Shown here one piece after another: positions 20,205 through 27,657 of a stretch of DNA of 28,363 nucleotides. Numbering within the stretch: position 1 is the stretch's first letter; every line of letters begins with the position of its first letter. Origin of the DNA: Candidatus Levybacteria bacterium RIFCSPLOWO2_12_FULL_37_14 (lineage in GTDB: Bacteria > Patescibacteriota > Microgenomatia > Levybacterales > UBA12049); NCBI GenBank assembly GCA_001782645.1, contig MFPH01000016.1, positions 1-28,363 of the forward strand. The letters are read 5' to 3'. Below the pieces are notes generated by a model. That model ran no database searches. It had not been told where the DNA came from and worked only from the letters and a program-made list of their open reading frames with translations. Both the position numbers and the translations under genes were made by a program.

Positions 20205-20213
20205 ATTATAGCA
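20205..20213 (-). promoter_or_regulatory. Extended -10 of the sigma factor gene (leaderless layout)
   Basis: On the minus strand TGcTATAAT (20213-20205) is a perfect extended -10. Seven bases (TAGCCTT) separate it from the ATG at 20197, so the start should fall at or next to the ATG. No convincing -35 is seen 17 bases further up. Confidence 0.65.
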
Positions 20214-20278
20214 AATTTTTACACCGAATGATTGTTGGCGAGATTTACGACATAATAATGCGGAGTATTGTATATACT

Positions 20279-21430
20279 ATGGATTTACGTGGTTATTCGG
20301 ATATTAATTTAAGGCGAAAAGACCTCGAAAAGGCGCTCAAAACAAAGCTTTCTCATATTGGGAATTACTCTTTAAATGCAAAAACCGCCTCCACCAAAAA
20401 CTGCGAAAATATGATTGGCGCAGTTCAAATTCCTCTAGGAGTGGCCGGCCCTCTGAAAATAATAAGCTCTTTGCAGAAAAAAGAAGTCTTTGTTCCCTTG
20501 GCAACTACGGAAGGAGCGCTGGTAGCATCTGTTAATAGAGGAAGCAAAGCAATAACGCAAAGCGGGGGGACAAGCGTGATTAGTAAAAAAGTTGGTATTA
20601 CCAGAGCGCCGGTCTTTGTGGTAGAGAATATTATAGAAGGTGAAAAGATAATGAAATGGGTTAAGGATAATTTTAATGAAATAAAAAAGATTGCCGAAAA
20701 AACTTCGGCGCATTTAAAACTTTTGGATATTAATCCTTGGATGATTGGAAGAAATCTTTTTCTGCGATTTAAATTTGATTCTCAAGATGCAATGGGCATG
20801 AATATGGCAACAATTGCCTGCACTATTGCAGCCGATCTTATTGAGAAAAAAACCAAAGCAAAATTAGTATCAATTTCCGGAAATCTTTGTGTTGATAAGA
20901 AACCAAATATGCTGAATTTTATTGAGGGACGCGGAACGCAGATCTGGGCAGACTGTGTTTTGTCCAAAGAAATTGTAGAAAAAATATTGAAAACAACACC
21001 GGAGAAATTTGCAGATGTAGTTACGAGAAAAGTTTATTTGGGATCTATACTTTCCGGAAGTATTGGCGCAAATGCACACGCTGCAAATGTTTTATCTGCG
21101 ATTTTTACAGCAACCGGACAGGATATTGCGCACATCGCAGAGGTAAGTAGCGTTGTGACAACAGCGGAAATTGTAAAAAATGGTCTTTATGTTTCAGTTT
21201 TTCTGCCTGATTTAGTTGTTGGTACAGTAGGGGGAGGAACTAATTTGTCAACCCAGCAGGAAGCGTTTAGTATTTTGGGAGTTGCAGGAGGAGATAGGGG
21301 AAAGAATTCTCAAAAACTGGCAGAAATTATCGGGGGAGCAGTTTTGGCTGGAGAAATATCTTTGATAGCATCGCTAAGCGTAAATTCTCTTGCTTGTTCT
21401 CATCGGAAATTAGGAAGGGGAGGAAAATAA
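20279..21430 (+). CDS. hmgA: HMG-CoA reductase
   Basis: 383 residues from ATG 20279 (MDLRGYSDINLRRKD); in-frame ATGs at 20228 and 20258 are alternatives that add sequence unlike the family. Reduces HMG-CoA to mevalonate with NAD(P)H. Motifs: NCENMIGAVQIPLGVAGPL (about 41-59), TTEGALVASVNRG (catalytic Glu), SISGNLCVDKKPNMLNFIEG (catalytic Lys), GQDIAHIAEVSS (catalytic Asp), GTVGGGTNLSTQQ and LACSHRKLGRGGK (catalytic His). The pattern is that of class I, archaeal-type enzymes. First gene of the mevalonate operon, divergent from the sigma gene; HMG-CoA synthase starts 2 bases after its stop. Confidence 0.94.
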   Translation: MDLRGYSDINLRRKDLEKALKTKLSHIGNYSLNAKTASTKNCENMIGAVQIPLGVAGPLKIISSLQKKEVFVPLATTEGALVASVNRGSKAITQSGGTSVISKKVGITRAPVFVVENIIEGEKIMKWVKDNFNEIKKIAEKTSAHLKLLDINPWMIGRNLFLRFKFDSQDAMGMNMATIACTIAADLIEKKTKAKLVSISGNLCVDKKPNMLNFIEGRGTQIWADCVLSKEIVEKILKTTPEKFADVVTRKVYLGSILSGSIGANAHAANVLSAIFTATGQDIAHIAEVSSVVTTAEIVKNGLYVSVFLPDLVVGTVGGGTNLSTQQEAFSILGVAGGDRGKNSQKLAEIIGGAVLAGEISLIASLSVNSLACSHRKLGRGGK

Positions 21431-21432
21431 AT

Positions 21433-22470
21433 ATGGCAGGAATTATCGGATATGGGTTGTATATTCCAAAGTACAGAATTGAAGTTTCGGAAATCGCTAA
21501 AATGTGGCAAAAGGACCCTTTGGAAATTGCATCAGGATTAAAAGTGAAGCAGAAATCAGTGCCCGGAATTGACGAGGATACAGTTACTATTTCTATTGAA
21601 GCCGGAAAAAGAGCAATTTCTATGGCAGGAATTAAAGCAGAGCGGATACAGGCTGTTTACGTAGGTTCAGAAAGTCATCCTTACGCAGTAAATCCCTCAT
21701 CTACAACTGTTGCAGAGTATTTGGGAGTCGGAAATGATTATTTTGCAGCTGATTTGGAATTTGCCTGCAAGGCGGGAACTGCGGGAATGCAAGTTTTGGC
21801 GGGACTTTTGTCCGCAAAAGAGATTGATTACGGATTGACTATCGGAGCAGATGCTGCGCAGGGAAAACCTCATGATGCTCTTGAATATACGGCAGCCAGC
21901 GCAGGAGCAGCGTATATTTTAGGTAAGAAAAAAGCAGAGATTATCGCAGATATTCTTTGCATGTCTTCATTCTCTTCGGACACTCCTGATTTCTGGCGGC
22001 GGGAAGGACAAAAATACCCTTCACATTTCGGAAGATTTACAGGAGAACCGGCGTATTTTACTCATGTAGCTGCAGAGGGGAACAAGCTTCTTGTCCAAAG
22101 TAAGCTTAATCCAAGAGATTTTGATTACTGTGTTTTTCATATGCCAAATGGTAAATTTCCCAGAATTGTTGCCAAAAAGCTTGGCTTTACACCCGAACAG
22201 CTTGCGCCATCGCTAACAGTTGATAGTATTGGTAATCCGTATTCTGCATCTTCACTTGTTGGGCTTGGGGCAGTTTTGGATATTGCCAAACCCAATCAGA
22301 AAATATTTTTTGTTTCTTATGGATCCGGAGCCGGTTCTGATGGTTTTGTTTTTGAAACAACAAAAAATCTATTATCAAAAAGAGGGGAAAGCATATCTTT
22401 TGCAAAAGAAACTGAAAATACAATGAATATTTCTTATTCGCAATATTTAAAACAAACACACAGTATTTAA
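21433..22470 (+). CDS. HMG-CoA synthase, archaeal type
   Basis: 345 residues from ATG 21433 (MAGIIGYGLYIPKYRI). An in-frame start further upstream at 21394 lies inside the reductase gene and is rejected. Condenses acetoacetyl-CoA with acetyl-CoA. Catalytic residues: Glu80 in VGSESHPYAVNPSST, Cys112 in LEFACKAGTAGMQ and His236 in FHMPNGKFP. The short length (345) and sequence match the archaeal enzyme rather than the bacterial/eukaryotic one of about 390-460 residues. It is followed by thiolase and DUF35, the gene set of the archaeal channelling complex. Confidence 0.93.
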   Translation: MAGIIGYGLYIPKYRIEVSEIAKMWQKDPLEIASGLKVKQKSVPGIDEDTVTISIEAGKRAISMAGIKAERIQAVYVGSESHPYAVNPSSTTVAEYLGVGNDYFAADLEFACKAGTAGMQVLAGLLSAKEIDYGLTIGADAAQGKPHDALEYTAASAGAAYILGKKKAEIIADILCMSSFSSDTPDFWRREGQKYPSHFGRFTGEPAYFTHVAAEGNKLLVQSKLNPRDFDYCVFHMPNGKFPRIVAKKLGFTPEQLAPSLTVDSIGNPYSASSLVGLGAVLDIAKPNQKIFFVSYGSGAGSDGFVFETTKNLLSKRGESISFAKETENTMNISYSQYLKQTHSI

Positions 22471-22482
22471 ATTATTATAATT

Positions 22483-23634
22483 ATGAAAATAAATATTTTG
22501 GGTGGAGCAACTACGAAATTTGGAGAATTATGGAGCATATCTCCAAGAACTCTCGCAAATGAAGCGATGGATGGGGCGTTAAAACAGTCAAAAATAAAAT
22601 CATCACAAATAGATGCTTTATTCGTTGGTAATATGCTTGCGGGAATTTTGGGAAATCAGGCAAATACGGCATCTCTTTTTGCGGAGGAACTGGGCGTGCA
22701 AATTCCTGCGTTCAGACTTGAAGGAGCATGCGCTTCGGGAGGTTTGGCATTGCATAACGCAATTAACAGTCTTAAGGCGGGAGCTTATAAAACGGTTATG
22801 GTTTTGGGTGTTGAAAAAATGACGGATCATAATTCGGATGATGTTACGACTGCGCTTATGTCTGCAGGATCTGACGAAGAGCGTACGTCTGGAGCTACTT
22901 TTCCGGGACTTTATGCGCTTATGGCAAGAGCGTACATGCAGGAGTATGGGATTACGGAAGAAATTCTTGCGTCAGTTTCTGTCAAAAATCATTTTCATGG
23001 GTCATTTAATCCAAAAGCGCAGTTTAAATCTATAATTACAGTAGGAGATGTAATGAGAAGCGGAAAAATCGCAGATCCGCTAAAGCTTCTTGACTGTTCT
23101 CCTATTTCCGATGGAGCAGCAGCTGTTGTGATAACTTCGGATTCAGTTCTTGCAAGAAGACTTCCAAAACCTATTTTGATTACCGCAAGCGAAGTGGCAA
23201 CCGATACCCTAAGCTTGTATGACAGAAAATCATTTACAACTCTTTCCGCTGTTGTTACAGCTTCTCAAAAAGCTTACGAAAACGCCGGCATAAAACCCCA
23301 AGATATTGACGCTGCGGAAATTCACGACTGTTTTTCTATAGCGGAAGCAATGGCTGTAGAAGATTTGGGTTTTTCCAAAAAAGGACAAGGAGCAAAAGAT
23401 ATTTCGGAGAATAAATATACTCTTGGGAAAGGAAAAATTATCTCCAATCCTTCGGGAGGATTAAAAGCCTGCGGACATCCTGTCGGAGCAACCGGAATTA
23501 AACAGATCATAGAAATTACAGAGCAATTGAGAGGAGTTGCCGGCAAAAGGCAAGTCAAGAACGCTAAAATTGGCTTAACGCATAATGTCGGAGGTACGGG
23601 AACAGTTGCTGCCGTGCATATTCTGGAGGCATAA
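22483..23634 (+). CDS. Acetyl-CoA acetyltransferase (thiolase), archaeal/SCP2 type
   Basis: 383 residues. Makes acetoacetyl-CoA from two acetyl-CoA. Nucleophile Cys83 in RLEGACASGGLALHNA; catalytic EIHDCFSIAEAMAVEDLG; NPSGGLKACGHPVGATG near the C-terminus. The classical C-terminal CxGGG block reads HNVGGTG, as in SCP2/archaeal-type thiolases that use the HDCF cysteine instead. Placed between HMG-CoA synthase and DUF35, consistent with a physical complex of the three proteins. Confidence 0.93.
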   Translation: MKINILGGATTKFGELWSISPRTLANEAMDGALKQSKIKSSQIDALFVGNMLAGILGNQANTASLFAEELGVQIPAFRLEGACASGGLALHNAINSLKAGAYKTVMVLGVEKMTDHNSDDVTTALMSAGSDEERTSGATFPGLYALMARAYMQEYGITEEILASVSVKNHFHGSFNPKAQFKSIITVGDVMRSGKIADPLKLLDCSPISDGAAAVVITSDSVLARRLPKPILITASEVATDTLSLYDRKSFTTLSAVVTASQKAYENAGIKPQDIDAAEIHDCFSIAEAMAVEDLGFSKKGQGAKDISENKYTLGKGKIISNPSGGLKACGHPVGATGIKQIIEITEQLRGVAGKRQVKNAKIGLTHNVGGTGTVAAVHILEA

Positions 23635-23637
23635 TTT

Positions 23638-23943
23638 ATGAAAATAACACCTGTAAAATTATGGAGGAGACAAAAGAAAGTTTCTTCCCAAATCGGGAAA
23701 AAAGGCAAAATTATTGCCTGGACGATAATCAGAATTCCTTCAAAAGAATTTACCAGTCAGGCTCCATACCCGGTTATAATTGCTTCTTTGGAGTCAAAAG
23801 AAAAAATGATTTTACAGCTTGTTGACTGGAAAATGGAAGATTTGAAAATCGGCAGAGAAATAATGACTGTTTTACGCCGTCTCTTCACCGAAGATGGAGG
23901 CGATGGCATAATCCACTATGTAATTAAAGGCAAGCCTCTATGA
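23638..23943 (+). CDS. DUF35 OB-fold protein without zinc ribbon
   Basis: 101 residues. The OB-fold part is clear: KGKIIAWTIIRIP, TSQAPYPVIIASLESKEKMI, LQLVDWKMEDLKIGREIM and DGIIHYVIKGKP, matching the DUF35 proteins that bridge archaeal thiolase and HMG-CoA synthase. The N-terminus starts with ITPVKLWRRQKK (family SPVRSWRR). It then goes straight to the OB-fold: the rubredoxin-like ribbon with two CxxC motifs is gone, and there is no cysteine in the entire protein. It probably serves as a scaffold sharing CoA intermediates between thiolase and synthase. The stop overlaps the mevalonate kinase ATG (ATGA). Confidence 0.88.
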   Translation: MKITPVKLWRRQKKVSSQIGKKGKIIAWTIIRIPSKEFTSQAPYPVIIASLESKEKMILQLVDWKMEDLKIGREIMTVLRRLFTEDGGDGIIHYVIKGKPL

Positions 23944-24884
23944 TTACTATTTTTGTTCCTGCAAAAATTCATCTGCTTGGGGAACATGCGGTCGTATATG
24001 GAAAACCTGCCCTTCTGGCGGCTATAAATAAGAGAATATCCGTACAGATTGTTCCTTCAAAAATAAAAAGCATTCAAGGTGCTGGAATACATCTGAAGGA
24101 AATAAGAGAACTATTGAAAATCTTAGAAAAAGAAATTATGCGAAAGACAGGAATTAAGAGAATAGAACATTATTCGATAAAAATAATCTCGCAAGTGCCC
24201 GTGGGATTTGGGCTTGGTTCTTCTGCTGCCCTTTCTGCGGGTATAGCTGCCGCCTTATTATCTTTTCTGAAAATACCCTGGAACAAAAAACTAATTTTTG
24301 ATATTGCATATGCAGGTGAAAAATTTTTTCATGGAAATCCATCGGGAGGAGATTTGGCAGCAGTTATCGAAGGAGGTTTTTTGTGGTTTCGTAGGGAATT
24401 CGAATTTTTAAAAACATTTTCCCTTCTTCCTTTTAAACCGCACAGGAATATTAAACAGTTTATTTTGATAAATTCCGGAAAACCGGAGGAATCAACAAAG
24501 GAAATGGTTGAAAAAGTAGCGAAATTAAGAATATCGTTTCCCGAGAAAGTACAATCATTATTTAATTCCCAAGAAGAATTAACAAAACAAATGGTGATTG
24601 CTCTTCGGGATGGGGATGAGGGCAGTCTGATTAAATGTATTAGATCCGGCGAGAAAAACCTTGAAGAGTTAGGGGTTGTTGGACAGAGAACGCAGTCTAT
24701 AGTTAGAGAGGTGGAAAAATTGGGGGGAGCTGCGAAGATATCCGGCGGTGGCGGAGTTAAAAAAGGAGCAGGAATGCTCCTTGCCTATCATAAAAACTTT
24801 AATAGCTTAAGGCCATTATTGTTGCATTTGAGGCTCCAGTATTATAAAATCACACTTGGAGAACAGGGATTAAGACAGGAGTAG
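23940..24884 (+). CDS. mvk: Mevalonate kinase
   Basis: 314 residues, GHMP kinase. Motif 1 PAKIHLLGEHAVVYGKPAL (7-25), motif 2 PVGFGLGSSAALSAG (87-101), the HGNPSGGD block with catalytic Asp138, and a C-terminal KISGGGGVKKGAGMLL in place of motif 3 (family SGAGGGGC). HGNPSGxD is characteristic of mevalonate kinases. Phosphorylates mevalonate at position 5. Coupled to the DUF35 gene by a 4-base overlap; the next gene starts 4 bases after its stop. Confidence 0.9.
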   Translation: MITIFVPAKIHLLGEHAVVYGKPALLAAINKRISVQIVPSKIKSIQGAGIHLKEIRELLKILEKEIMRKTGIKRIEHYSIKIISQVPVGFGLGSSAALSAGIAAALLSFLKIPWNKKLIFDIAYAGEKFFHGNPSGGDLAAVIEGGFLWFRREFEFLKTFSLLPFKPHRNIKQFILINSGKPEESTKEMVEKVAKLRISFPEKVQSLFNSQEELTKQMVIALRDGDEGSLIKCIRSGEKNLEELGVVGQRTQSIVREVEKLGGAAKISGGGGVKKGAGMLLAYHKNFNSLRPLLLHLRLQYYKITLGEQGLRQE

Positions 24885-24888
24885 ATTT

Positions 24889-25716
24889 ATGGCACCGATA
24901 GAATACGGAAAAAGAGATGAGGGTAAAGGTCCTGAGACCTACAGGAGTCAATCTCTGCTAGATACTATTTTTAAAGCAACTGGTTTGGAAAATTTTAAAG
25001 GAAGCGCAGTCTTTGTCGATCTCATGTCTGGGCCTGGAGGAATAGCGCTCAATCTTCAGAAAAAAGCTCCTCAACATTCTTACGCCGTTTTAGATAACGA
25101 TAAGGATCAATTAAAAAAGATTGGAGAACAGGAGCCCGTTAGGAAAATATTGGCGGATGTAAGATGTTTATCGGTTATTGTCGAAGATGGGTCTATAGAT
25201 GTAGCAACAGTTCGTTATGGATTAAAAGATATTCCTAAAAATCAACAACCAATAGCGTTGTCTGGAATAAATTATGCATTGAAGCCCGGAGGAGTTTTGG
25301 TAATTGCAGATATGGTTTCACCTGAAGGTGCAAGGGAATGGAATATCATGCAACATAGTCGTAAGCAACAGTTCAGCGGAAGAAATATCAAAGAAGAAGG
25401 AGAGTGCTATATCCCGACGGAAGCAGAATGGCTAAAAATGTTGAGAGAAGCAGGTTTTGAACCAGAAATTTTTGATCATTACAAAAGCCTTGTAACCACA
25501 ACGGATTGGGTTAAGGGAAAACAGATAACGGATGATCAAAGAATGCAAATGGATGCTTTTATATTAAGCGCTCCGGAAAATATTAAGAAAGAATTTAATA
25601 TTCGACAAGAAGGTCAGGATGTAAAAATTGATTATCCGGTTATTATAATAAAAGCGGTTAAGAAAGAAGCAAAATCCTGCTTGCCCAATGAAGGAGTCTT
25701 ATATGAAACAAAATAA
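24889..25716 (+). CDS. UbiE-like SAM-dependent methyltransferase in the mevalonate operon
   Basis: 275 residues, ATG 24889 (MAPIEYGKRDEGKGPETYRS). Motif I VFVDLMSGPGGIALNL (about 41-56), post-I acidic AVLDNDKDQ, a segment VATVRYGLKDIPKNQQ comparable to the AFGLRNV region of UbiE/COQ5, and NYALKPGGVLVIADM. The C-terminal region about 160-275 is family-unspecific. No enzyme of the mevalonate pathway needs SAM, so its place between mevalonate kinase and the second GHMP kinase is unusual. The 3' end overlaps the next gene by 14 bases. Substrate unknown; a polyprenyl product is possible. Confidence 0.85.
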   Translation: MAPIEYGKRDEGKGPETYRSQSLLDTIFKATGLENFKGSAVFVDLMSGPGGIALNLQKKAPQHSYAVLDNDKDQLKKIGEQEPVRKILADVRCLSVIVEDGSIDVATVRYGLKDIPKNQQPIALSGINYALKPGGVLVIADMVSPEGAREWNIMQHSRKQQFSGRNIKEEGECYIPTEAEWLKMLREAGFEPEIFDHYKSLVTTTDWVKGKQITDDQRMQMDAFILSAPENIKKEFNIRQEGQDVKIDYPVIIIKAVKKEAKSCLPNEGVLYETK

Positions 25717-26680
25717 AAAAATAATTGTTTCGGCGCCGGGGAAATTAATGCTTTTAGGAGAGCATGCGGTTGTTTATAATCATCCATGTTTGGTAACTGC
25801 AGTTGATCAAAGAATGAGAGCAACGGTTGAGACATTGGATACTTTGGAATTTCAGCTTGATGCGGAAGATGTTAAAGTGACCGGTTATAGAAAGCCATTA
25901 AGCGAATTAGGCGTTGGGGATATTCCCAAAGGCGCAAAATTTGTAGAAATTGCTCTTAAAAATATTAATGAAAAATATCCTCTAAAATCCGGTATTAGAA
26001 TTACCACAAAATCGGAATTTTCTTCTCAGTTCGGATTTGGCTCTTCATCAGCGTCAACTGTTTGTACGGTTAAAGCGGTTTCAGAATTATTAAACCTTAA
26101 TTTTTCGAATAAAGAAATTTTTGATTTATCTTATAAAACAGTTTTGGATATTCAGGGAAAAGGATCGGGATTTGATGTGGCAGCTGCAGTTTATGGCGGA
26201 ACTTTATATTTTGTTACGGGGGGAAAAGTAATTGAGCCATTAAGCATTAAATCATTGCCGTTAATCGTGGGTTACAGCGGAATAAAAGCGGATACGGTAG
26301 TCCTTATGAATAAAGTAAAAGAATCTTTTGCCAATAGGCAGGATAGGCTTAATGAAATTTATAGTAGCATTGAAGCCCTGGTAAATAATGCAGAAGAAGC
26401 GCTTTTAAGAGGTAATCTGGAAATTTTTGGAGAACTAATGAATAAAAATCAGGAATATCTTAAAGAGCTTGGGGTAAGTATAGATAAACTTAATAATATG
26501 ATTGGGGCAGCAATTAAGGCTGGCGCTTATGGGGCTAAATTATCAGGAGCAGGCGGAGGAGATTGTATGATTGCGCTTTCGTCTGAAGGCAAAAAACAAG
26601 CGGTTATTAATAGCATTAATTCCGTAGGGGAAGTAATTAATGTAAAAACCAATGCGGAAGGTGTTAAAATAGAGCTATGA
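25703..26680 (+). CDS. GHMP kinase, probable phosphomevalonate kinase
   Basis: 325 residues from ATG 25703. The ribosome-binding site AAGGAG (25690-25695) lies 7 bases before it; the upstream in-frame ATG at 25688 overlaps that site and is rejected. Motif 1 SAPGKLMLLGEHAVVYN (10-26), motif 2 FGFGSSSASTV (110-120), GKGSGFDVAAAVYGG with Asp158, motif 3 KLSGAGGGDCM. The GSGFDVAAAVYG wording resembles ERG8-type phosphomevalonate kinases, whereas the N-terminus looks like mevalonate kinase. Because a mevalonate kinase with HGNPSGxD precedes it, I assign the second phosphorylation step to this gene. The stop overlaps the decarboxylase start (ATGA). Confidence 0.78.
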   Translation: MKQNKKIIVSAPGKLMLLGEHAVVYNHPCLVTAVDQRMRATVETLDTLEFQLDAEDVKVTGYRKPLSELGVGDIPKGAKFVEIALKNINEKYPLKSGIRITTKSEFSSQFGFGSSSASTVCTVKAVSELLNLNFSNKEIFDLSYKTVLDIQGKGSGFDVAAAVYGGTLYFVTGGKVIEPLSIKSLPLIVGYSGIKADTVVLMNKVKESFANRQDRLNEIYSSIEALVNNAEEALLRGNLEIFGELMNKNQEYLKELGVSIDKLNNMIGAAIKAGAYGAKLSGAGGGDCMIALSSEGKKQAVINSINSVGEVINVKTNAEGVKIEL

Positions 26681-27654
26681 AAGCTACCGCCATCGCTCCG
26701 TCAAATATAGCCTTTATTAAATATTGGGGCAGAAAAGATGAGATTCTTAGGCTTCCGGAAAATGGAAGCATTTCCATGAACTTAAGCAATCTTACTACAA
26801 CGACAACAGTTGAGTTTGATAAAAAATATAAAGAAGACAAAATTATTATTAATAATCAAGAAGAAGAAAATTCCGGGAGTAGAGCAATTAGGCATCTGGA
26901 CAGAGTTAGAAGTCTTGCGAAAATAAATCTAAAAGCAAAAGTAGTGACGAATAATAATTTTCCAACGGGTACAGGGCTGTCTTCATCTGCATCAGGTTTT
27001 GCTGCTTTGACTGTTGCTGGATCTGCAGCTGTCGGTTTAAAACTTTCTGAAAAAGAATTGTCAATTCTGGCAAGGCAAGGATCCGGATCTGCCTGTCGTT
27101 CTATTCCGGATGGGTTTGTTGAATGGCTTGACGGAAATACCGATGAAACATCTTATGGAGTGTCCTTATATCCTGAAAGTTATTGGGATATTGCTGATGT
27201 GGTTGCAGTAGTTAGTAAGAATAAAAAAGAAGTTTCGACAACAGAAGGACAAAAATTAGCAAATTCCAGCCCGTTTTTCCCGGTTCGTTTAGGAAAGATA
27301 AAAGAGAAAATAAACCTAATTAAAAAATATATGGCTGAAAAAGATTTTGCAAAATTTGGAGAATTAGTCGAAACAGAAGCATTGGAATTGCATGCGATCA
27401 TGTTAACTTCCACGCCGTCTCTCATATATTTGTTGCCGGGAAGTCTGCGAATTATGCATATGGTAAAAAAATGGAGACTGGAAGGATTACAAGTTTATTT
27501 TACGGTTAATACCGGGCAGGACATTCATTTAATTTGCCGGAAAAAAGACATTGAGAAATTGGTAGAAAAAGTAGAAAAAATTTCTGAAGTTCAGAAGACA
27601 ATTATTAATTTTCCAAGTCAAGGAGCGCGCTTAATATCTTCAAATTTATTCTAA
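26677..27654 (+). CDS. mvaD: Diphosphomevalonate decarboxylase family protein
   Basis: 325 residues. Family blocks: APSNIAFIKYWGRKDE (7-22), SISMNLSNLT, FPTGTGLSSSASGFAAL (95-111), RQGSGSACRSI (133-143) and HAIMLTSTPSLIYLLPGS. It should convert the phosphorylated mevalonate to IPP with ATP. At the position of the family motif DAGPN, whose Asp is needed for catalysis, the sequence reads NTGQD (278-282). Substrate could be mevalonate diphosphate or the monophosphate; the sequence alone does not settle it. Last gene of the operon; the convergent uppS ends 3 bases beyond. Confidence 0.88.
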   Translation: MKATAIAPSNIAFIKYWGRKDEILRLPENGSISMNLSNLTTTTTVEFDKKYKEDKIIINNQEEENSGSRAIRHLDRVRSLAKINLKAKVVTNNNFPTGTGLSSSASGFAALTVAGSAAVGLKLSEKELSILARQGSGSACRSIPDGFVEWLDGNTDETSYGVSLYPESYWDIADVVAVVSKNKKEVSTTEGQKLANSSPFFPVRLGKIKEKINLIKKYMAEKDFAKFGELVETEALELHAIMLTSTPSLIYLLPGSLRIMHMVKKWRLEGLQVYFTVNTGQDIHLICRKKDIEKLVEKVEKISEVQKTIINFPSQGARLISSNLF

Positions 27655-27657
27655 TAA

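Noticed and set aside
20228..20278. Promoter for the mevalonate operon in the divergent gap
   Set aside because: TA-rich patches such as CATAATAAT are present, but no -35/-10 pair with acceptable spacing was found, so none was listed.
25688..25702. ATG 25688 as the start of the second GHMP kinase
   Set aside because: AAGGAG at 25690-25695 fits as ribosome-binding site for ATG 25703, and the family N-terminus begins soon after that second ATG.
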